From contig NZ_CP082284.1 in the NCBI RefSeq assembly GCF_019880225.1, positions 1,736,001-1,800,000 of the forward strand: a stretch of DNA of 64,000 nucleotides, given 5' to 3'. Below, one piece after another: positions 1 through 6,672 of this stretch (position 1 is its first letter; each line of letters opens with the position of its first letter). Origin of the DNA: Halobaculum rubrum. GTDB taxonomy: Archaea; Halobacteriota; Halobacteria; Halobacteriales; Haloferacaceae. The notes beneath the pieces were generated by a model that was not told the DNA's origin, searched no databases, and saw only the letters and a list, made by a program, of their open reading frames with translations. The position numbers were made by a program, and so were the translations under genes.

Positions 1-588
1 GGCACGGATCTCCGACACGTCGGGGGTCTCGCCGCGGCCGACGTGGTGGATGTCCTTCACGACGTCCACGTCAGCCGGCCCCAGTTTGTCGAGGGACATA
101 CCCGTGAGGACGTTGTACCGCGATTTGATCAGCAGATCGGGGCTCCAGTCGTCGACATCGGAGAGGCGCCGGGTCTCGGGCACCGGGACGCCGGCCGCCT
201 CCGCGGCCGCCGCGAGCTGGAGGCGGTCGAAGACGCGCTCCAACTGCGGCATCGACGGAACGACCAGTGAGACGTGCTCGGCGAACGACGCCTCGTACCG
301 CGACAGCAGGTACGTGTCCTCCGGCCGGACCGGGATGATCGTCCGCACGTCCTCGCGTTCGGCCAGCGCCATGAGCGCGTCCCGATACGTCAGCAGGTCC
401 GCTCGCGGTGGCGGGAGCGTGACCGACTCGTCGCAGTAGCGCGACGCGGCCGCCGGGACGTCCGGCTTCTCCGATGCGACGATCGTGCCCACTCCCTGCC
501 GTGCGAGCGACCGGACGCACGCACACGTCGCTCCGTCGTACCCTGTCGGGATCAGCGCGCGCTCGCGCCTCTCGTTCGCGGAGTCCAT
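1..588 (-). CDS. ATP-grasp superfamily ligase, N-terminal part (runs off the window)
   Basis: The reverse strand from the ATG at 586-588 gives 196 codons without a stop and leaves the window. The N-terminal third has a pre-ATP-grasp Rossmann look (IPTGYDGATCACVRSLARQG, then TIVASEKP). It is followed by PVRPEDTYLLSRY and a lid-like segment ending in DLLIKSRYNVLTG, as in carboxylate-amine ligase / carbamoyl-phosphate-synthase-like ATP-grasp proteins. The catalytic C-terminal half is not visible, so the substrate cannot be inferred. A TATA-like TACTAATC about 30 nt upstream suggests a leaderless transcript from this ATG. A complete member of the same superfamily lies at 51412-52665. Confidence 0.72.
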   Translation of the reverse strand, partial: MDSANERRERALIPTGYDGATCACVRSLARQGVGTIVASEKPDVPAAASRYCDESVTLPPPRADLLTYRDALMALAEREDVRTIIPVRPEDTYLLSRYEASFAEHVSLVVPSMPQLERVFDRLQLAAAAEAAGVPVPETRRLSDVDDWSPDLLIKSRYNVLTGMSLDKLGPADVDVVKDIHHVGRGETPDVSEIRA

Positions 589-711
589 TCGTTCCGCTAC
601 GTTGGGCGGTATCCGCGATTAGTATGTGGCGCTGATCCCCGAGTACGGTGCTGATAACCGGCCGATCGCCCGCATCATCGGTTGACACGCCGGCGTCGGA
701 CCCGGTGTCGA

Positions 712-2460
712 CTACGGCAGCGTCGACGATACGGTCCGGTCGGACTCGATCGTGTGAGCGTCGGGGCCGCGGGGCGTCGCAGCAGGTTCCGTCTCCGGTG
801 CGGGACGGACGCTCACGTCGTGGACGAGCGCCGGGCCGGTCCGCCGCTCACGCTCCTGTTCGCGGTCGCCCGTCGACTCGCTTGTGTCCGACCCGGTGGC
901 ATTCGAGTTGTTCACGTCCGACTCCTGAACCACGTAGCGCTGGCCGACCATCGGATCCAGGAGGCTGTCGACGGGAGCCCGGTCGTCGCGCAGGACGGGC
1001 ACGTCGTCCGTCGGCGGCGCGGCGGCGTACGTCCGGATCTCCGCGTCGAGGTCGATGCCGATGTCGCGCCGCTCGTTGCGTGCGAGCAGCCGTTCCTCCG
1101 AGATCCGACTGTCGTTCTTCGTGGCGACCAGTTCGATGTTCTGGACGACGCCGCCGCCGGTGGTCGGGAAGCTGTACACCTGCGGGAACACCCGCGACAT
1201 GGTCCGGTACTCCGCGCGGTAGAACTTCGAGGCCGGGCCGCTGGCCGCCGAAATGAGGTTCGCGAAGAGGATCCCGTCCTCGTCGAGTCGACTGCTCGCC
1301 AGCGACATGAACTCCCGCGTCGTCAGCTCGAACGGTACCTTGTCCTTCTGATAGGCGTCGAGGACGATCAGGTCGTACGTGTGGTTCGTCTCCCGGAGGA
1401 ACTGGCGGCCACCCTCGTTGTGGATGTTCAGCCGCTCGGATTCCTCGACGCGGAAGTACTCCTTCGACGCCGCGATCACCGCGGGGTCGATCTCGGCGAC
1501 GTCGACGGTCACGTCGTCGTACTCGTGGACGAACCGCTTCGGGCCGGTGAACCCGCCGCCGCCGATGAACAGCACGCGGTCGATCTCGTCGGGGTCGTTG
1601 GCGAAGAGATACGGGAGATGGAAGTAGCGCGTGTACTCGAACACGTGTCGGTTCGGTTCGTTCAGATCCATCGCGCTGTGCCGCTGGCCACCGAGATAGA
1701 GGGTTCGGGTGTCGCCGAGGTCGACGACCCGGAGGCTCTGGTACGGCGTCTGCGTCTCGTGGACGACCTGCCCCTCGACTGTGTAGCCCGCCGCCCCGGT
1801 CGCGGCCGACGCGACGAGCAGCAGCGCGACGAAGCCGGTGACGGTCGCGCGCTCGCGGTCGATCGGCCGACTGATCGCGACTGCCGCCGCGATCGAGAGC
1901 GCCCCGAACGTCAACGCGATCTGGTCGATCCCGAGCGACGGGATCAGGAGGTAGGTGGTCGCGAACGCCCCGACGATGCTGCCGACGGTGCCGAGCATGT
2001 ACACGTGTCCCGACGCCTCGCCCAGCCCCTCTTTCGCGGACAGCTCGGCGGCGTACGGGCTGACGTAGCCGAGAAGGTACGTCGGCGGTCCGAACAGCAG
2101 CGTCACCGCCGGTAGCGACGCGACCCGGCTCGGGAGGGGAAACCCCGACGTGGCGCGTAGGAGCACGTCGCCGACGAGGATCAGCCCCGCGACGTAGGCG
2201 GCCGTCAGCAGGAACACGCGGGCCATCCGGCCGTTCGTCGCGCGTTCTGCGGCCTGCTTGCCGCCGCGGTGGTAGCCGTAGCTGAGCGCCGCGAGGAACA
2301 CGCCGATGATGGTTCCCCAGGTGTAGATGCTGCTACCGAACTGCGGGGCGATCATCCGCCCGGCGAGGATCTCCAGGCCCATACTCGCGACCCCGGAGAC
2401 GAACACGGCGATCTCCGGCCTGCTCAGTCGGAGGGCGTCGAGGCGGCGGGTCGTACCCAT
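712..2460 (-). CDS. Membrane-embedded spermidine-synthase-like protein
   Basis: The protein is about 582 aa. The first ~230 residues form six or seven hydrophobic helices. A soluble Rossmann methyltransferase/aminopropyltransferase domain follows, with a glycine-rich SAM-binding loop (FIGGGGFTGPKRF), the acidic residue after beta-2 (DVAEIDPAV) and the motif IVLDAYQKDKVPFELTT. This is the MFS-like membrane plus spermidine-synthase fusion common in haloarchaea. Whether it makes polyamines or modifies another substrate is unknown. The C-terminal ~50 residues are a low-complexity polar tail. I chose the ATG at 2460 because a TATA-like AGTTATGA sits about 28 nt upstream; an in-frame ATG at 2487 overlaps that element. 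Confidence 0.78.
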   Translation of the reverse strand: MGTTRRLDALRLSRPEIAVFVSGVASMGLEILAGRMIAPQFGSSIYTWGTIIGVFLAALSYGYHRGGKQAAERATNGRMARVFLLTAAYVAGLILVGDVLLRATSGFPLPSRVASLPAVTLLFGPPTYLLGYVSPYAAELSAKEGLGEASGHVYMLGTVGSIVGAFATTYLLIPSLGIDQIALTFGALSIAAAVAISRPIDRERATVTGFVALLLVASAATGAAGYTVEGQVVHETQTPYQSLRVVDLGDTRTLYLGGQRHSAMDLNEPNRHVFEYTRYFHLPYLFANDPDEIDRVLFIGGGGFTGPKRFVHEYDDVTVDVAEIDPAVIAASKEYFRVEESERLNIHNEGGRQFLRETNHTYDLIVLDAYQKDKVPFELTTREFMSLASSRLDEDGILFANLISAASGPASKFYRAEYRTMSRVFPQVYSFPTTGGGVVQNIELVATKNDSRISEERLLARNERRDIGIDLDAEIRTYAAAPPTDDVPVLRDDRAPVDSLLDPMVGQRYVVQESDVNNSNATGSDTSESTGDREQERERRTGPALVHDVSVRPAPETEPAATPRGPDAHTIESDRTVSSTLP

Positions 2461-3219
2461 TATCGGTGCCACGGGTCCGAGCGTCATAACTGTTCGACGG
2501 GCTGGTGTCCCACCGGGTCCGGCCTCCCGGTCGGCAGGAGAAACGCACTTGCGTCGCGGCGAGGAAGGGGCGAGTGGCCGATGACGAGGCGACCGCTCCG
2601 AGCCCGGGTGGCTCCGGCGCGACGACGAGCCCTATGAGTGCCGAGGCCAGCGTTCTATCCATACATTCGCGAGGAGAAGTGCACGAACGTCAGAGAATCG
2701 CGTCGAGTGCCGAACCGCTGGTCGACTCGGGCGGTGACGGAGCGCTACACCCGGCTATTCCCGCTCCCGCGCCGACCGTTAGCAGTCCGAACGAAGTGAC
2801 GACTGAACCACTGATCCATCGATCTGATAAAACACCTCTTGGTACAAAAATGATAGACTGGCGCTGTTGAAAACTGCGCAGTCGATACGAACGGCCTGCG
2901 GAGTGCAAAGGATGTAGTCAACACGGCATCGACGAAGTCACGAGTCCCGGTCGTGGAGACGTGGCTGGGGACAGCGGATCTGTTGCGCGTGCAAGGGTAC
3001 AATACGAAGATGGCAGGGGTTGGTGTCGCGAGTAGAGACTCGTCTGTAGACGACTCAGTCGGCGTTGCGACGTTGCTTACTGACTTCGTAGAGCCAGCCG
3101 CGGTCAAGAAGTCGATCAACGACGTGTACTGCATCCCCGTGTCTCTCGACTTGCTCAGCTCTTGATAGAAGGGCCGCATGTGTCTCAGCGCGAGTCGTGA
3201 TCTAGCGGGCGTGCATACC
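2461..3219. other. Long non-coding or decayed stretch
   Basis: About 760 bp hold no gene I recognise. Positions 2638-2704 are the first copy of the repeat described separately. From 2857 to 3165 the plus strand has an open frame of 102 codons with no ATG start near its beginning; it reads like protein (for example VPVVETWLGTADLLRVQGYN and VATLLTDFVEPAAVKKS) but matches no family I know. The opposite strand is also open there (2745-3179), so either may be a gene remnant. AT content rises around 2815-2870 (TGATAAAACACC, GGTACAAAAATGATAG), unlike the GC-rich neighbours. Confidence 0.5.
2638..2704 (+). repeat. Direct repeat, copy 1 (67 bp)
   Basis: It begins GTGCCGAGGCCAGCGTTCTA, identical over 20 nt to the copy at 6366. 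Over the whole 67-68 bp the two copies match at roughly four positions in five with a 1-nt length difference (shared later blocks: TCGCG, ACGAACGTCA, CGCGTC). A shorter copy lies at 5247. All three are in the same orientation, and between them lie the two segments of the accessory patch. Confidence 0.75.
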
Positions 3220-4743
3220 TCATGCTACGGCTGAAGACTTCGTGGTAGCCCTCACTACGTTCACGGCAGTGACCTCGAACCTTGCACCACCGCTCGGGCC
3301 GTTCGTCGCTGAAGTTTCCCAGCCGTGTGCCACGGCAATGCGTCTGACGATGGCCAGTCCGAGTCCAGTCCCATCCTCGCTGGTGGTATATCCCGACTCG
3401 AAGATCGAGTCCCGATCGTCGTCCGGGAGGCCCTGTCCAGTGTCTTCGACGAAGAACCCGTCGTCGAGATCTCCGACAGTCACACGCAGTTCGGGGTCGT
3501 CGCCCGCATCGCCGGTCGCGGACTGCCCGTCCGCAGTGCCGTGTTCGACTGCGTTCCGAAAGAGGTTCTCTATGAGCTGTTGGACGCGATGAGGGTCGCC
3601 CTCGATGGACAGCTCTGTCTCCACTGAGAGTTCCGCTCCGGCCGTCTCGACCTGTTTCCATGCGGCCTCGCTGACAGACCCGAGCGACACCGTCTGGGTT
3701 TCTCCAACTGCTTCGCCCTGACGCGCCAGCGCGAGCATGTCGTCGATGAGTCGCTCCATCCGTTCCAAGGCGTTGATTGCCGTATCCAGGTGGTCGCTAT
3801 CACGCTCGGCACGCTCAAGTTCAACTCGGCCGGACGCCACAGTCAGCGGATTCCGCAGGTCGTGAGAGACAACGCTCGCGAACTCGTCAAGTCGCTCGTT
3901 CTGGCGCTCGAGTTCCGCCTCGTATTCTTTTCGAGCGGTGATGTCCTTGTTTATGCCGATGAAGTGCTCTATCTCACCACCGTCGTCGAAAACCGGGGCG
4001 ATTGTCTGGTCGATGTGGTACGTCGTCCCGTCGCGATGCTCGTTGACGAGTTCGCCGTGCCAGACATCGCCGGCACGAATCGTTGACCACATCTCCTCGT
4101 AGAACGCCTCGTCCTGAACGCCCGAACGGAGGATTCCGGGATTGGCTCCCAGTGCTTGCTCCCTGTCGTACCCTGTCTGGGTCGCGAATTCGCCGTTGAC
4201 GTACTCAATGGTCCCGTCGGGGTCGGTCAGACAGATGCTGTGCCCGGCGTGTTCAACCACCTCTCGGAACACGCGCAATTCGTTCCGTCGGCGCTGATTC
4301 TTTGCGTCGTACCACCCGATAACGAAACCGCCGAGTCCGCCCGCAGTCGCGAAGTTCAAGATGACAAAGTGGAGGTGCAAGAGGTTCGCGCCCTTGAGAA
4401 GTTGATACGCGACCATCGCACCGGCGACGACGGTCATGCCCACCGTCCCAAGAACGAACCAGATCGCGGCACGCCGTACCTCGGGCGCGGAGAGCCCACA
4501 TCTCAAGCACCAGTAGCCCGCCACAGCGATAGCTACTGCGAGAGTGAGTGGGAAGGCCGCACCGGTGAGGAGGGTCAGCAGTCCCATCCCTCCGGCGACG
4601 TCCGCAACAAAGTGCGGGACGTGAAACACGGCAAACAGCACGCCAACGCTGCTGATAACGGCAGCATACAGTAGTCGCTGTCCGTCGTTCGTCCCCTGTT
4701 GCCCCTGTATCGGTATCTTGGTGCAAGAAGAGCGTACGGACAT
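3220..4743 (-). CDS. Membrane-bound PAS histidine kinase
   Basis: 507 aa from the ATG at 4743. Four predicted membrane helices lie near residues 25-48, 52-80, 92-116 and 121-145. A PAS domain with PAC follows (155-270; DPDGTIEYVNGEFATQTGYDR), then a short coiled coil, a HisKA domain with the phospho-acceptor in VVSHDLRNPL (His294), and a HATPase_c domain with an N box (ENLFRNAVEHG), DTGQGLPDDD and GTGLGLAIV. It is a membrane sensor kinase with no cognate receiver nearby. An upstream in-frame ATG (4857) is unlikely, because the TATA-like TATATAATTA at about 4830-4842 lies inside that extension. The PAS domain closely resembles PAS2 of the kinase at 6673. The heliorhodopsin gene lies divergently upstream, beyond the broken gene at 4862. 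Confidence 0.88.
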   Translation of the reverse strand: MSVRSSCTKIPIQGQQGTNDGQRLLYAAVISSVGVLFAVFHVPHFVADVAGGMGLLTLLTGAAFPLTLAVAIAVAGYWCLRCGLSAPEVRRAAIWFVLGTVGMTVVAGAMVAYQLLKGANLLHLHFVILNFATAGGLGGFVIGWYDAKNQRRRNELRVFREVVEHAGHSICLTDPDGTIEYVNGEFATQTGYDREQALGANPGILRSGVQDEAFYEEMWSTIRAGDVWHGELVNEHRDGTTYHIDQTIAPVFDDGGEIEHFIGINKDITARKEYEAELERQNERLDEFASVVSHDLRNPLTVASGRVELERAERDSDHLDTAINALERMERLIDDMLALARQGEAVGETQTVSLGSVSEAAWKQVETAGAELSVETELSIEGDPHRVQQLIENLFRNAVEHGTADGQSATGDAGDDPELRVTVGDLDDGFFVEDTGQGLPDDDRDSIFESGYTTSEDGTGLGLAIVRRIAVAHGWETSATNGPSGGARFEVTAVNVVRATTKSSAVA

Positions 4744-4861
4744 GTGTTCGGTCACTTCGTCTGTAACCGTAGCGACGCCATTACTAAAGGACGACAAGCA
4801 AAGTAGCCGGAGTAGCAGAACAGCCGAATAATTATATACTCGCTCTGGGGCGCCCACTACT

Positions 4862-5169
4862 ATTGGTACGTCTACGACTGTTACAACTCCCGAGACAGAC
4901 GAACTGTGTGCGTACTGTGACTCCCGTATTTTCGACCACGACCCGATCTGTTCCGTGGTTGTGACGACGACTGTGGCTCACCCGAATACTCCTGTAATTA
5001 TACGTTTCTCGGGTACATCGAAGAAAACAGCCTGACACCGGGTACTGCGTGTCCTTGGCACCCGATGAACCTGATCACTGAAGCAGCGCCCGTATCCTTC
5101 ATGATGGGTGTTTTCGCCAGAGCTGTGTCTTGCGACGTACCCATATTCTCTTTCCAACCAATCATCTAA
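4862..5169 (+). pseudogene. Frameshifted small Cys-rich (zinc-ribbon-like) protein
   Basis: The plus strand reads ELCAYCDSRIFDHDPIC in one frame up to about 4951. It then continues as RGCDDDCGSPEYSCNYTFLG, with ACPWHP further on, in a second frame that stops at 5169. Restoring one G after the TGT at 4950-4952 (TGTGTCCGTGGTTGT) joins the halves into a single CxxC...CxxxC...C protein, which resembles small haloarchaeal Cys-rich proteins I have seen with HDPxC and FCNYACL motifs. No normal start codon is present: an ATT stands where an ATG would be expected, and the frame opens only at 4832. I read it as a dead gene with a lost start and a 1-nt deletion. It shares the AT-rich TATA region near 4830 with the divergent kinase. 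Confidence 0.55.
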
Positions 5170-5246
5170 CGACACCTCTTCGCATCTCCACATCAACACA
5201 ATAATTATCAATTTTTTATAATTAGCACTGACCGCAGCTTCCGCGA

Positions 5247-5268
5247 GTGCCGGGGCCAGCGTTCTATC
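5247..5268 (+). repeat. Direct repeat, copy 2 (short, 22 bp)
   Basis: GTGCCGGGGCCAGCGTTCTATC differs from copies 1 and 3 by a single A-to-G change over the 20-nt core. Homology beyond the core is not evident. It lies between the kinase/broken-gene segment and the heliorhodopsin segment. Confidence 0.65.
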
Positions 5269-5470
5269 GATAACCCTTTTTCGACGGCGCCGTCCAAGTT
5301 CCGGACCCGCCTGACGTCGAGGGTGTCGAGACAGACACGCCGAGGGACATGGCCGATAGGGGTGATGTCCGCTACAGTCGGCAGTACATTAGAAAGCGTT
5401 GTCGAGTGGTTCCAGATCACGCCAGCATCTCGGAACCCGTCTCTACCGACCGTCACGACCATCCACAGAA

Positions 5471-5480
5471 CTATATCAAT
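5471..5480 (+). promoter_or_regulatory. TATA box of the heliorhodopsin gene
   Basis: CTATATCAAT lies about 23 nt before the ATG at 5498, the distance expected for a haloarchaeal leaderless transcript. The surroundings are AT-rich (GATAAGTTAAATAAC directly before the start codon). Confidence 0.5.
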
Positions 5481-5497
5481 GTGATAAGTTAAATAAC

Positions 5498-6310
5498 ATG
5501 ATGTCTACAACGAACACAGTGGCGTCCGAAGTCGACCAGCGGAGGTCTGCCCGGGACACGCAACTCCGACTATGGAATGCCGTCATGGCTGTCCTGCACT
5601 TTCTACAGGGAGTGGCGATGGTCGTCCTGGCCGACCAGGTTCTGTGGCCGATCACACGTACCAGATACGGCTTCAACCCCGAAACCGAGACAATCTTCCC
5701 GGAAGCAGTTTCCTTCATCGACGCGAATCTCCCGCTGCTCGTAGCGGGCTTCCTCTTCGTTTCCGCCCTCGCCCACACCGCTATCGCGACCGTGTTGTAC
5801 GAACGGTACGTCGAGTATCTCGACAGGGGAATGAACCCCTACCGCTGGTACGAGTACGCCGTGAGTGCCTCGCTGATGATCGTCGTCATCGCCATGCTGG
5901 CCGGCATCTGGGACCTGGGGACGCTCGTAGGGCTGTTCGGACTCGTCGCCGTGATGAACCTCACTGGATTGCTGATGGAGCGACGCAACGAGTCGATCGA
6001 CGAAACCGACTGGACGCCGTACTGGGTCGGTGTCGTCGCCGGTCTCGTGCCCTGGATCGTCATCGCGATCACGTTCGTCGGCACGGTGACCGCTAGCGGC
6101 GGGGAGTTTCCCGAGTTCGTCATCTACATCTACATCTCGATTTTCGTCTTCTTCAACCTCTTCGCGCTAAACATGGCCCTACAGTACCGGGAGGTATCAC
6201 GGTGGAAAGACTACCTTTTCGGCGAGAAAACGTACGTCCTGCTGAGTCTGGTTGCCAAATCCCTGTTGGCCTGGCAGGTGTACTTCGGGACGCTGAACTC
6301 CCCGATCTGA
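5498..6310 (+). CDS. Heliorhodopsin
   Basis: 270 aa from the first of two adjacent ATGs (5498 and 5501; residue numbers below count from the second). Seven hydrophobic helices are visible. The last carries the retinal-binding lysine in SLVAKSLLAWQVYFGTL (Lys253, with Ser249 one turn before). Helix 3 carries RWYEYAVSASLMIV, where Glu118 matches the heliorhodopsin Schiff-base counterion (E107 in the type protein 48C12). His33 (LHFLQG) and His92 (SALAHTA) correspond to the conserved helix-1 and helix-2 histidines. WTPYWVGVVAG, IFVFFNLFALNM and GEKTYVLLSLVAKS are also family signatures. Type-1 rhodopsin DTD/DTE pump triads are absent. Family members have a slow photocycle and inverted membrane topology and are generally regarded as light sensors rather than pumps. 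It lies between two histidine kinases and is bracketed by repeat copies 2 and 3. Confidence 0.93.
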   Translation: MMSTTNTVASEVDQRRSARDTQLRLWNAVMAVLHFLQGVAMVVLADQVLWPITRTRYGFNPETETIFPEAVSFIDANLPLLVAGFLFVSALAHTAIATVLYERYVEYLDRGMNPYRWYEYAVSASLMIVVIAMLAGIWDLGTLVGLFGLVAVMNLTGLLMERRNESIDETDWTPYWVGVVAGLVPWIVIAITFVGTVTASGGEFPEFVIYIYISIFVFFNLFALNMALQYREVSRWKDYLFGEKTYVLLSLVAKSLLAWQVYFGTLNSPI

Positions 6311-6331
6311 ACGAATTCGAGAGGCCCACCA

Positions 6332-6361
6332 GACTCAGTCACGATGGATCGATCGTGAGTC
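6332..6361 (+). terminator. Possible stem-loop after heliorhodopsin
   Basis: An imperfect inverted repeat 22 nt after the stop codon pairs TCACGAT with ATCGTGA, extended by GACTC with GAGTC across a 2-nt bulge. No T-run follows, so its role in termination is uncertain. Confidence 0.35.
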
Positions 6362-6365
6362 GTGC

Positions 6366-6433
6366 GTGCCGAGGCCAGCGTTCTACCCCTACCGTCGCGG
6401 GGGAAAACGGAACGAACGTCACAGAACCGCGTC
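6366..6433 (+). repeat. Direct repeat, copy 3 (68 bp)
   Basis: It shares its first 20 nt exactly with copy 1 at 2638 and resembles it across the full 68 bp with one 1-nt indel. It starts just after the stem-loop that follows heliorhodopsin. Read in reverse complement, copies 2 and 3 (and part of copy 1) encode a similar peptide around IERWPRHS, so the repeat could be the shared end of a decayed coding element rather than a regulatory site. Confidence 0.7.
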
Positions 6434-6637
6434 TACTTATTTGAGACAGTGGCAGTGGACTCCGATCTATTACTCTCTCGTTAGGGGTCCTCGTTGGATT
6501 CGTGATCGCCCGCTTCAGTATCTCACGTAAGGCTCACCTGCGGAGTGCCCACCGCGCGAACTACACGATGAGCGGAAAACTGGAACAAAATAGCGGTTTC
6601 AACCCCGATACGGCCAATTCGATCGACTAAACAGCAC
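6434..6637 (+). other. Non-coding stretch with a possible membrane-protein remnant
   Basis: From 6445 to 6630 there are 62 in-frame codons ending in TAA but no convincing start. The peptide contains a hydrophobic run (SITLSLGVLVGFVIARFSI) followed by basic residues, like the C-terminal anchor of a membrane protein. I cannot assign it. It fits the view that this patch holds several decayed genes. Confidence 0.35.
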
Positions 6638-6645
6638 TTATATAT
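6638..6645 (+). promoter_or_regulatory. TATA box of the GAF-PAS-PAS kinase
   Basis: TTATATAT, in the context CACTTATATATCCCC, lies about 31 nt before the ATG at 6673. Confidence 0.6.
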
Positions 6646-6672
6646 CCCCTATTCCGCTATTCTAACAAGTTG

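Noticed and set aside
5208-5462. An 84-codon minus-strand frame upstream of heliorhodopsin (contains IERWPRHSR)
   Set aside because: It overlaps repeat copy 2 and the heliorhodopsin promoter, and I recognise no family. It may be a relic linked to the repeat, but not a supported gene.
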